A stretch of 5,495 nt of DNA, taken from NCBI GenBank assembly GCA_050309585.1, contig JBNRML010000119.1, positions 1-5,495 on the forward strand, given 5' to 3'. Below the pieces are notes generated by a model. It saw nothing but the letters and a program-made list of their open reading frames with translations, was not told the origin of the DNA and did not search any database. The position numbers and the translations under genes are program-made. Source of the DNA: Bovifimicola sp050309585. GTDB taxonomy: Bacteria; Bacillota; Clostridia; Lachnospirales; Lachnospiraceae. Positions 1-5,059 of the stretch are shown piece by piece (positions within the stretch are counted from its first letter, which is position 1; each line of letters opens with the position of its first letter).

Positions 1-33
1 TATACCATATTTATAGAGGGAAAACTAGTAAAA

Positions 34-384
34 TCAAAGGTTTTTCCATACTTCGCTACGCTTTATTTTCTGTTTAATTCCCGGTGATTTTATTAAATTA
101 TAAAAGTCTTCCAGAGATATATCCATAGTTATTTCTTCGTTATATATATCAGGCCAAACTATTTTCCCTTTTTCTAATCTCTTAAAATGAATCCAGAAAC
201 CATTGTCATCCCATACTAAGATTTTAACTCTATTTCTTTGTCTATTACAAAACCCAAAGATTATTTTCTCTCTAGGATCAATATCAAAGTTATTCATTAC
301 TATTTCACTTAGACCATTAATGCTTTTCCTCATATCAGTGTATCCACATGCTAGGAATACCTTATAATCTTCATAATTAAACAT
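34..384 (-). CDS. tnpB: IS66 family accessory protein TnpB (Orf2)
   Basis: This 116-residue protein is an IS66 Orf2 (TnpB) protein, required for transposition of many IS66 elements but without a known catalytic role. The family signature is visible: GYTDMRKSINGL at residues 14-25, then a core rich in Arg, Trp and aromatic residues (residues 47-77) with NRVKILVWDDNGFWIHFKRL and a following KGKIVWP. The length is normal for the family (about 115-120 residues). Its ATG lies inside the end of tnpA (ATGTTTAA, 8-base overlap), with GAGGGA just upstream, so translation is probably coupled to tnpA. The reading frame is intact and ends in TGA at 34-36. Identification is by recognised motifs and by its tnpA neighbour. 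Confidence 0.93.
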   Translation of the reverse strand: MFNYEDYKVFLACGYTDMRKSINGLSEIVMNNFDIDPREKIIFGFCNRQRNRVKILVWDDNGFWIHFKRLEKGKIVWPDIYNEEITMDISLEDFYNLIKSPGIKQKIKRSEVWKNL

Positions 385-745
385 GGGATTCCCTCACCGT
401 CTTAATTAACTGACTTATGAAAGAGAAAGGTGTAGTTTCATTGATATGAAGTTTACAGTCGTGGACTTCAAGAATTGTAGTAACTTCTGCAGCCTCAAGG
501 TTGCTTGTTATATCTTCAGATATAGGTAATCTTGTCGCTTCAGCATTAATTTCTTTAGTTAGTTTTGGTGAGATAAATATAACTTCATCTGTATTCTTTC
601 CCTTATTAATTTGTTTCCACCAACCGTTGAAAGTTGAGGTAGATATGTTATTCTTTCTGCACCAAGCTGCTTTTGATAAGTTACTTTCTAGATAGTTATT
701 AATTAAAATCTGCTTTTCTTCTTTCGTTTTATGCTTTTTTCTCAT
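377..745 (-). CDS. tnpA: IS66 family accessory protein TnpA (Orf1), helix-turn-helix
   Basis: This 122-residue protein is the first IS66 gene. Residues 20-46 (SNLSKAAWCRKNNISTSTFN followed by GWWKQI) form a helix-turn-helix of the type used by many IS proteins to bind transposon ends. A basic, Lys-rich N-terminus precedes it. The C-terminal half is poorly conserved in the family, and here it is acidic and then mixed. The ATG at 745 is chosen because AGGAGG (minus strand, 754-759) stands 8 bases upstream. The stop overlaps the tnpB start by 8 bases. The ribosome binding site sits in an inverted repeat, described separately. The gene is intact. Confidence 0.88.
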   Translation of the reverse strand: MRKKHKTKEEKQILINNYLESNLSKAAWCRKNNISTSTFNGWWKQINKGKNTDEVIFISPKLTKEINAEATRLPISEDITSNLEAAEVTTILEVHDCKLHINETTPFSFISQLIKTVRESHV

Positions 746-750
746 AATCT

Positions 751-772
751 ATACCTCCTAAGAGGTATTATA
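751..772 (-). promoter_or_regulatory. SD-masking hairpin and overlapping -10 box of IS66 tnpA
   Basis: On the minus strand ATACCTC (768-762) and GAGGTAT (757-751) form a perfect 7-base inverted repeat with a 4-base loop. Its right arm contains most of the tnpA Shine-Dalgarno sequence. A perfect -10 box, TATAAT, lies at 772-767 and overlaps the outer arm; the matching -35 (TTATAT at 795-790, 17-base spacing) is poor. A transcript starting from this promoter would begin inside or after the left arm and could not form the full hairpin. A transcript running in from outside would contain it. This is the arrangement by which several insertion sequences limit transposase synthesis from outside transcription. 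The pairing is seen; the function is inferred. Confidence 0.5.
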
Positions 773-795
773 AAAGTAACTATTATGAAATATAA

Positions 796-818
796 GGCGT
801 GCTTCCTTTGACGCTTAC
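796..818 (-). repeat. Terminal inverted repeat of the IS66 element (outer end)
   Basis: The minus strand reads GTAAGCGTCAAAGGAAGCAC inward from 818. The GTAAGCG start is characteristic of IS66-family tips and marks the junction with the host array DNA at 819. The partner end is outside the window, so the length of the repeat is a guess. Confidence 0.65.
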
Positions 819-856
819 CTCCAGTTGAATGTTATTTTCGGATCAGGCTGACGACG

Positions 857-941
857 CACTCAACGTGGCTCGATACGACAGGAAGTACGTCTGTACCGCC
901 TGTCCGTTTACGAAAACATATCGAGCACATTTCAACGTTAG
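857..941 (-). repeat. Structured intergenic repeat, element 1 (motifs A and B)
   Basis: This is a member of the repeat family found after each cargo gene. Read on the minus strand it starts 24 bases after the stop of the 405-residue gene. Motif A is at 922-905 (GATATGTTTTCGTAAACG) and motif B at 881-859, 64 bases from A start to B end. Here the element folds very well: GTGGCTCGATA (865-875) pairs with TATCGAGCAC (919-928) apart from one bulged G, GACAGG (877-882) with CCTGTC (899-904), GTAC (885-888) with GTAC (893-896), and outer AACGT (862-866) with ACGTT (935-939). Motif A lies on one side of the internal loop. Function is unknown; a recombination site or structured RNA are the main options. 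Confidence 0.6.
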
Positions 942-964
942 CTTTTAAAATCGTTAATGTGTAT

Positions 965-2182
965 CTAGCCTGCAATTAGATAAATCTTCTTATCATCAAA
1001 GCAGATTCTTTCTGTGTGATTATAAATCTGTATCATATCTTCCATTCTGTCTATAAACACACGTGTTTCAGGATTGCTGATTTCCGCAAAAGCAGTAATT
1101 GCACTCATCTCTATTTCTTTTGCATTTGATTTGATATGCTTACCACTATCCTGTAAGAATTCATCAACCTGGCCTTCCTTAACAAGTGGAATGCTACCAA
1201 TGAACTTTCCTACAGCCTTGCTTGCAGTTCCGATTCCCTTCAGCACATTTGCTTCTACCGATACTCCGCTTATCTTTTCAAGATAAAGCGAGCACTGGCC
1301 AAATAAATCTCTATACACTGACGAAAGCTTTTCTATTTCTTCTTTAATACCAGTGATATATTCTTCCTTAAAATTACCACTCAACATAATCTCCATCATG
1401 GATGCCATTGAGAATGTGTATAAGGAAAGTCTGTAGTATTTGAATTTTTTCTGTAAGTCCCTAAGTGTAGAATTCACCTGATTTTGTACAACAACAGGCT
1501 TTTTCGAATTAAGCACTTCATCAACTTTTTTCTGGTACCCATTCATATTTTTACGCGCAGTTCTTTGAATATCCAATACCAGTTTATGATTACTAGCCAC
1601 AAAATGCTCATTATCCCAATTTAGCTTATACTTAGCGATAATGTTAGATAGCGTTTCAACGTCAGCTTCTATCTCAGATTCTTTTTCAATTTCCAAGAAT
1701 GAAATTATCTGCTTCTGCATTTTCTCAATTTCACCAAGCTTCTGTTCAACAGAGAACAACGCAACCGCCATCATCATTGTAGCCGGATTTATCGCTGCTA
1801 CAGACTGAGTTGTTGCGGTCAATGGGCCAGCCGACTGGAGCTGTGCAAACTTCGATGCACCATCTGCTGTTTTGAATGCACCCCAGAAATTACCGTTACT
1901 AGCAACCTTCAACGTATCTCCAACTGCGGCATTAGCCAATTGATAAAGACCCGTTGTATTAATAGTTGTTGTCTGTGTTACTGTCCTAAGCGCTGGCATT
2001 AATGATGATACACCGGCACCAAGCGTAGCCAACTCCGCAATAGGAACACTCAGTGATTTCTGTTCTGCTATATTTGCACGAGCGTCAAATAATAAACCAT
2101 CTGCAATTTCAATTAATGCTGTTTCTTTTATTTCATCTGACGGTGCCATTTCTGAATTAGGCATTTTTATAATATCTGCCAT
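965..2182 (-). CDS. Uncharacterised 405-residue helical protein
   Basis: I do not recognise a named family. I place the start at 2182 (MADIIKMP) rather than the longer 2218 start because AAGGAG stands 7 bases before this ATG. Residues 1-60 are mixed with Ala-rich helices. Residues 66-125 are Thr/Ala/Gly-rich (TQTTTINTT, GNFWGAFKTADG). Residues 129-144 (AAINPATMMMAVALFS) form a short hydrophobic stretch that runs into a charged, coiled-coil-like helix (145-185). Residues 195-300 are long amphipathic helices. Residues 312-335 are a Gly/Ala-rich amphipathic segment (LKGIGTASKAVGKFIGSIP). There is no signal peptide and no convincing full-length membrane span. Such a layout is seen in some helical membrane-active or effector proteins, but this is a weak analogy. 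It lies 73 bases after the pseudogene tail and directly before element 1. It is visibly richer in GC than the nuclease gene to its right. Confidence 0.8.
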   Translation of the reverse strand: MADIIKMPNSEMAPSDEIKETALIEIADGLLFDARANIAEQKSLSVPIAELATLGAGVSSLMPALRTVTQTTTINTTGLYQLANAAVGDTLKVASNGNFWGAFKTADGASKFAQLQSAGPLTATTQSVAAINPATMMMAVALFSVEQKLGEIEKMQKQIISFLEIEKESEIEADVETLSNIIAKYKLNWDNEHFVASNHKLVLDIQRTARKNMNGYQKKVDEVLNSKKPVVVQNQVNSTLRDLQKKFKYYRLSLYTFSMASMMEIMLSGNFKEEYITGIKEEIEKLSSVYRDLFGQCSLYLEKISGVSVEANVLKGIGTASKAVGKFIGSIPLVKEGQVDEFLQDSGKHIKSNAKEIEMSAITAFAEISNPETRVFIDRMEDMIQIYNHTERICFDDKKIYLIAG

Positions 2183-2255
2183 AATCATTCTCCTTCCTAG
2201 ATATGTATTAGATTTCATTACATACCTTGTAATTTTCGCGAACTAACTATTCCGC

Positions 2256-2469
2256 TTAATCCCCATCAATGACTGCATGCAGTTCATCTGCACACGCAGT
2301 TATCAATTCCGATTTTAATGCGACACATGTTGTTGCCAAGAAATCAATCAGCTCCGGCCATCTACCTGTATCGTTAAAGTCAACATTCTCTATCTCTACA
2401 TTTACTGTAGAAGAACGTTTGACACCACGATTCCACCCAATGGCGTAAGGTGTAATGGTCAAGCATTTT
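2256..2469 (-). pseudogene. C-terminal remnant of a cargo gene cut by the IS3 element
   Basis: An open frame of about 70 residues runs from the IS3 edge at 2469 to a TAA at 2256. Upstream of 2470 the frame enters the IS terminal repeat, where the only start is a GTG inside the IS itself, with no ribosome binding site. The composition is protein-like, with the segment AIGWNRGVKRSSTVNVEIEN followed by a GRWPELIDFLA stretch and a helical end. The 'WPE..DFL' end recalls the C-terminus of DUF4268-type proteins, but I hold that loosely. Nothing on the other side of the IS (3688 onward) continues it: that side holds a promoter and repeat element 2. The front of the gene therefore seems deleted rather than merely split. 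It probably once formed an operon with the 405-residue gene. Confidence 0.6.
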
Positions 2470-2490
2470 TGTAACACTTAGTTCGGATAT
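2470..2490 (+). repeat. IS3 terminal inverted repeat (distal end, after orfB)
   Basis: The plus strand reads TGTAACACTTAGTTCGGATA inward from 2470. It matches the other end (minus strand from 3687, TGTAACACCTAGTACGAATA) at 17 of 20 positions. It begins one base beyond the end of the host gene remnant. Confidence 0.85.
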
Positions 2491-2491
2491 T

Positions 2492-3349
2492 TCAGTTTAT
2501 ATTTCGTGCCTCAAATGGAGTTAATCCTCCATTGTGACTATGTGGTCTAATATGGTTATACCATACATAAACATATTTATTTACCGCCTCATCTAACTGT
2601 TTATCAGTTTCAAATTTATTTAAATATATTAGTTCTGTTTTAAATGACTTGTAAAACCTTTCCATTGGTGCATTATCATAAGGACAACCTGATTTACTCA
2701 TACTTTGTATGATTCCTTGTTCTTTACAGTACTCAGTAAATGCCCATGATGTAAATTGTACTCCTTGATCACTATGAAGTATTAAGCCTTGTTCTGGTTT
2801 TTCTCTTTCTAGTGCTTTGGTTAATGCTTTTATTGCTAAATCTGTATTTATCCATTTTGAATTTACTGTTGCTATTGCTTCTCTTTTTGACAGGTCCAAA
2901 ATAGTACAATTATAGCGCATTTTACCGTTTGCCATTCTTATATATGTAAAATCAGTACACCAAACCTTGTTTTTCTCTGCTACATCAAAATTCTGTTTCA
3001 AGATATTGGGAAATATTCTATTTCTCTCCCCATGCACATATTTAGGCTTCTTTTTAAGTGTGACAGCATGTAAATTAAGTTCTTTGTTCATATATTTATG
3101 AGCTGTTGTTTTACTTATAAATATATTTTTTCTTGCAAGAAAAATAACCATCCATCTATGGCCAATAATACGACCATTATTATAATAGATACTTTTTATG
3201 GCTTCGCATATTTTTTCTTTTTCTTTTCTATATTCAGCCTTTCTATTTTTAAGATAGTTATAATAAGCATTTGGGTAGAACCCAAACTTACGTAATAACC
3301 ATCTTAAGCCAAACTCAGTTTTGTATTTTTCAATGAAACGATATACCAC
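2492..3349 (-). CDS. IS3 family transposase OrfB, DDE catalytic part
   Basis: This 285-residue integrase-fold transposase shows the DD(35)E triad: Asp133 in WCTDFTY, Asp194 in LHSDQG, and Glu230 in NAPMERFY, with exactly 35 residues between the second Asp and the Glu and a Lys at 237. An HTH_21-like region (GRIIGHRWMVIFLARKN, residues 59-75) precedes the core. The C-terminus has the family's YNHIRPHSHNGGLTPFE ending. The frame starts with GTG at 3349, sharing one base with the orfA stop (TAGTG). In the IS3 family OrfB is mostly made as an OrfAB fusion by -1 frameshifting, and the frame here is open upstream to the A7 tract, so GTG may not be the main start. All catalytic residues are present. 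Confidence 0.95.
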   Translation of the reverse strand: MVYRFIEKYKTEFGLRWLLRKFGFYPNAYYNYLKNRKAEYRKEKEKICEAIKSIYYNNGRIIGHRWMVIFLARKNIFISKTTAHKYMNKELNLHAVTLKKKPKYVHGERNRIFPNILKQNFDVAEKNKVWCTDFTYIRMANGKMRYNCTILDLSKREAIATVNSKWINTDLAIKALTKALEREKPEQGLILHSDQGVQFTSWAFTEYCKEQGIIQSMSKSGCPYDNAPMERFYKSFKTELIYLNKFETDKQLDEAVNKYVYVWYNHIRPHSHNGGLTPFEARNIN

Positions 3350-3633
3350 TAATCGATTTCCTTGGCGAAGAATGCCGCTGCTTTTTTTAAGAAATTGTTT
3401 TCTTTCTCTAGCTCAGCGATTCTCTTGTTTAGAGCTCTAAATTCTTCAGGAGATATATTTTTTTCTTTGTTTTGTGGTTTTGTGTAGTGGCATTCTTCGC
3501 TATATTTTTTAATCCATCCATTTACAGTGGATTTTGCTACCCCATATTTTTTAAAAATGTCATTCAGGGAAGCTCCCTTCTGATATTCATATACTATTTC
3601 TTTTTTAAATTCTTCATCATATCTTTTGCTCAT
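3349..3633 (-). CDS. IS3 family OrfA, helix-turn-helix DNA-binding protein
   Basis: This 94-residue protein binds the IS ends and regulates transposition. It begins MSKRYDEEFKKEIVYEYQKG, as IS3 OrfA proteins typically do. A helix-turn-helix spans about residues 20-44 (ASLNDIFKKYGVAKSTVNGW). A leucine-zipper-like coil follows at 63-86 (EEFRALNKRIAELEKENNFL). The ATG at 3633 has AGGAGG 8 bases upstream. The stop TAG overlaps the orfB GTG by one base. The heptad coil would also become part of the OrfAB fusion and serve for dimerisation. Confidence 0.94.
   Translation of the reverse strand: MSKRYDEEFKKEIVYEYQKGASLNDIFKKYGVAKSTVNGWIKKYSEECHYTKPQNKEKNISPEEFRALNKRIAELEKENNFLKKAAAFFAKEID
3382..3388 (-). 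promoter_or_regulatory. Probable -1 ribosomal frameshift site (A7)
   Basis: On the minus strand, orfA codons TTA AAA AAA GCA contain seven A bases followed by G, a classic slippery heptamer (A AAA AAA). Slipping back one base leads into the orfB frame, with no stop before the orfB body. The product would be OrfA residues 1-84, a short linker of 11 residues, and all of OrfB, about 380 residues, the normal size of an IS3 transposase. Slippage is inferred from the sequence. Confidence 0.7.
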
Positions 3634-3658
3634 TTTGTAATCCTCCTAGTTCGTTTTT

Positions 3659-3688
3659 ATTATATATTATTCGTACTAGGTGTTACAA
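3659..3688 (-). promoter_or_regulatory. Candidate promoter of the IS3 element
   Basis: Minus strand: TTGTAA at 3688-3683 as -35, an 18-base spacer, and a perfect TATAAT at 3664-3659, followed by the orfA ribosome binding site. The first T of the -35 is the flanking base, so the box straddles the transposon edge. Confidence 0.5.
3667..3687 (-). repeat. IS3 terminal inverted repeat (proximal end, before orfA)
   Basis: Reading inward on the minus strand from 3687 gives TGTAACACCTAGTACGAATA, pairing with the distal end at 2470. It marks the junction with the array DNA at 3688. Confidence 0.85.
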
Positions 3689-3692
3689 CTAT

Positions 3693-3721
3693 ATTATACC
3701 ATTCCAAACCCTTGACATCAA
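3693..3721 (-). promoter_or_regulatory. Host promoter stranded just outside the IS3 element
   Basis: Minus strand: TTGATG (3721-3716), a 17-base spacer, then a perfect TATAAT (3698-3693). It lies only 5 bases from the IS3 edge and points into it. It would originally have driven the now beheaded gene and the 405-residue gene. It could now transcribe the transposase and read on into the 405-residue gene. The -35 lies at the end of a 20-base tract shared with element 3 (3717-3736 and 4861-4880), so this promoter half belongs to the conserved repeat flank. Confidence 0.6.
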
Positions 3722-3730
3722 TACTACCGT

Positions 3731-3848
3731 CTCAACGTGGGTTAAGAGGACAGGATAGCTGTCATGCAAAAAGTTCCAAATCCCTTTTTTATAAAGGGTC
3801 GTTTTCGGGAACATATCCAAGATTGGATGTCGTATGTGGAAACATATC
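3731..3848 (-). repeat. Structured intergenic repeat, element 2 (two A motifs, one B)
   Basis: This repeat follows the nuclease gene. Minus strand: motif A copies at 3848-3831 (GATATGTTTCCACATACG) and 3817-3800 (GATATGTTCCCGAAAACG), and motif B at 3753-3731, matching B of element 3 at 19 of 23 positions. The second A and B are 46 bases apart, against 23 in elements 1 and 3. The extra length holds a hairpin: GTTCC (3773-3777) with GGAAC (3808-3812), and inside it CCCTTT (3782-3787) with AAAGGG (3793-3798). Just beside B, GACAG and CTGTC (3749-3763) form a 5-base stem, and ATCCAA/TTGGAT lies between the A copies (3814-3828). After B, 14 further bases (to 3717) are identical to element 3. Confidence 0.6.
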
Positions 3849-3928
3849 AGCCATTCTCATCTATCTGGCATATACAAGCCAAAGATTAATTCAAAGTTAT
3901 ATGTTTAATCCACTTATCAAAAAATAAA

Positions 3929-4672
3929 TTATAAAATCTCAACATCTTCAAATAAAACATCGCAATATACTGGATAATGATCTGATATTTTTACGTCATA
4001 ATCAACCTTTACATTTTCAAATTTATATTTGAACTCATCTATGTTTTCTAATAAAATATGATCAATCTGCGTTTGATATTTGGTAGTATAGACGCCTTGA
4101 CATAAATCAATATATCCCTCTGTAAGGAGTAAATAATTCTGTCTATTTACAGCGATTTCATTATCTTTATTTGACTTTCTGTAATTTCCAGCATTAAAAT
4201 CACCAAGCATAATATTAGGTTTATAATCTTCATGTTCTGCTAACCATTTTCTGGTTTCAAAAGCATTATGAGCATGCAATGCCAATACATTTAATTGAAG
4301 TGAGTTTATCATAAATGGTATATATAAATTTGTTTTTCCTTTGCATTCACTAACTATTCCTTTTGAAGCTATTACTACTGTCATTTTTATATGCCAACCA
4401 GAATGATAAATAATATCATAGTCAGTATCAGTAAAATCATTTTCGAATTTCTTAAACACAGGATGTAGACACCATTTTCTATTTTTTTTTATCCTATATG
4501 GTATCTCCTGCAAAACCGCAATAGCTTTTTCGTCATCGCTTAAATCAAAAAAGTGTTTTTTTATAATCTCTATTTCTTGATTATATACTTTAAGTCCATT
4601 TTCTATGGTTTTTCCTTTTGTATTTCCATATTCATACAACTGAGTATTCCATGTCAGAAACTTAATTTTCAT
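3929..4672 (-). CDS. Endonuclease/exonuclease/phosphatase (EEP) family protein
   Basis: This 247-residue protein is a stand-alone EEP-fold, Mg2+-dependent phosphodiesterase. The motifs occur in the order expected: TWNTQ with Asn9, LQEIP with Glu56, a His pair at 133/135 (LHAHN), GDFNAG with Asp158 and Asn160, QIDHIL with Asp204, and SDHYPV with Asp231 and His232. The fold is complete from the first strand to the last, with no added domain, no signal peptide and no membrane segment, so it should be cytoplasmic. The substrate (DNA, RNA, a phosphoinositide-like molecule or a nucleotide) cannot be read from the sequence. A weak AAAGG lies 11 bases before the ATG. It stands alone between elements 3 and 2 and is very AT-rich compared with the 405-residue gene. 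A role in defence or nucleic acid damage would be a guess. Confidence 0.9.
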   Translation of the reverse strand: MKIKFLTWNTQLYEYGNTKGKTIENGLKVYNQEIEIIKKHFFDLSDDEKAIAVLQEIPYRIKKNRKWCLHPVFKKFENDFTDTDYDIIYHSGWHIKMTVVIASKGIVSECKGKTNLYIPFMINSLQLNVLALHAHNAFETRKWLAEHEDYKPNIMLGDFNAGNYRKSNKDNEIAVNRQNYLLLTEGYIDLCQGVYTTKYQTQIDHILLENIDEFKYKFENVKVDYDVKISDHYPVYCDVLFEDVEIL

Positions 4673-4721
4673 ATCATCACTAACCTTTCATCAATCTAAA
4701 TAACTCGCTCTATTTGTCATC

Positions 4722-4750
4722 AATATAGTCAACTCAACCTACTTAGTCTA
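4722..4750 (-). promoter_or_regulatory. Candidate promoter of the EEP gene
   Basis: Minus strand: TAGACT (4750-4745), a 17-base spacer, TATATT (4727-4722); 4 of 6 and 5 of 6 consensus matches. It lies about 50 bases upstream of the ATG, between the inverted repeat site and the gene. Similar matches arise by chance in DNA this AT-rich. Confidence 0.35.
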
Positions 4751-4756
4751 GAAGAA

Positions 4757-4781
4757 CCACGTTGATATGTTTCCATGTACG
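4757..4781 (+). repeat. Inverted, fused B-A motif
   Basis: On the plus strand CCACGTTGA (the end of motif B) runs straight into GATATGTTTCCATGTACG, a perfect match to the motif A consensus, the two sharing the bases GA. In the main elements A precedes B and both lie on the minus strand. Here the order is B then A, on the opposite strand. It is about 110 bases from B of element 3 and sits in the leader of the EEP gene. Confidence 0.55.
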
Positions 4782-4841
4782 CATTTTTTCCCTTTAGGTC
4801 GAGTAGACAAGTTGGATGCAATTCAGCAAACCCAGTAAAAT

Positions 4842-4858
4842 CAAGGCTTATAGCCTTG
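4842..4858 (-). terminator. Hairpin after element 3, weak terminator candidate
   Basis: CAAGGCT (4842-4848) and AGCCTTG (4852-4858) form a perfect 7-base stem with a 3-base loop. On the minus strand it is followed by ATTTTACT, a short T run. It could end transcripts coming from the 85-residue gene before the EEP gene, but the T tract is poor. The gap 4673-5059 otherwise holds element 3, the inverted site and a candidate promoter, and no convincing gene. Confidence 0.3.
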
Positions 4859-4874
4859 TAATCAATACTACCGT

Positions 4875-4977
4875 CTCAACATGGCTCGAGAGGACAGAAT
4901 GAATGTCATTTGAAGTTGCCCGTTCTCGGAAACATATCTACTACGTTTTTCTCACTGTCAGTAGACGGGAACATATC
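4875..4977 (-). repeat. Structured intergenic repeat, element 3 (two A motifs, one B)
   Basis: This repeat begins 82 bases after the stop of the 85-residue gene. Minus strand: motif A at 4977-4960 (GATATGTTCCCGTCTACT) and 4938-4921 (GATATGTTTCCGAGAACG), motif B at 4897-4875. The second A to B span is 64 bases, exactly as in element 1, with 15 of 18 and 20 of 23 matches to element 1 in A and B. GACA/TGTC beside B (4893-4907 region) makes a short hairpin. TCTAC/GTAGA between the A copies can pair. The long outer stem of element 1 is not preserved; the primary motifs are. Confidence 0.6.
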
Positions 4978-5059
4978 CACTAAATTTGTATAGTTAAACT
5001 AAATGTACTTTTCAGCTTAAATGGAATTTATCTTTGGGATGTTTACCCACAGGAATCCT

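Larger units (their letters stand above)
1..818 (-). mobile_element. IS66-family insertion sequence, front part only
   Basis: The transposon starts at 818, where the minus strand reads GTAAGCGTCAAAGG; GTAA-type tips are typical of IS66-family inverted repeats. It continues past base 1. Within it, tnpA and tnpB occur in the usual IS66 order. The large transposase gene (tnpC) normally follows tnpB and would start beyond the left edge, since only 33 non-coding bases remain after tnpB. IS66 elements usually duplicate 8 bases of target, which here would be 819-826 (CTCCAGTT on the plus strand). That cannot be checked because the other end is not in the window. The element lies just outside intergenic element 1. 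Confidence 0.85.
2470..3687 (-). mobile_element. Complete IS3-family insertion sequence, 1218 bp
   Basis: The element is bounded by imperfect inverted repeats starting TGTAACAC and ending in CA, as is standard for IS3. It contains the two overlapping genes orfA and orfB with a DDE transposase and an A7 slippage site between them. About 1.2 kb is within the normal range for the family. Both genes look intact, so the copy may be active. The flanking bases (ATTTT on the left, ACTAT on the right, plus strand) do not match, so there is no visible 3-4 base target duplication. This points to a later deletion or recombination at one end. Confidence 0.92.

Noticed and set aside
857..941. Classical integron attC site
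   Set aside because: Element 1 folds and has a GTTGAGT end that fits GTTRRRY, but elements 2 and 3 read GTTGAGA, their outer arms do not pair, and the conserved motif A is not part of attC. Only an analogy is kept.
2183..2218. Longer start for the 405-residue protein (12 extra residues)
   Set aside because: The upstream ATG at 2218 has no good ribosome binding site, while AAGGAG is well placed for the ATG at 2182.
2464..3693. Target site duplication of the IS3 element
   Set aside because: The 3-5 bases on either side (ATTTT against ACTAT) do not match in any alignment tried, including shifting the edges by one base.
3472..3927. 151-residue open frame on the plus strand with hydrophobic stretches
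   Set aside because: It is antisense to IS3 orfA, crosses the IS edge, promoter and element 2, and its hydrophobic Phe/Ile runs come from the Lys/Glu-rich codons on the other strand. No ribosome binding site was seen.
857..4977. CRISPR array
   Set aside because: Motifs A and B recur, but at irregular distances, separated by whole genes or short hairpins, with no regular repeat-spacer pattern and no cas gene.
3731..4977. Group II intron end, known riboswitch or retron RNA
   Set aside because: I saw no domain V-like hairpin, no riboswitch core I could recognise, and no reverse transcriptase in the window.
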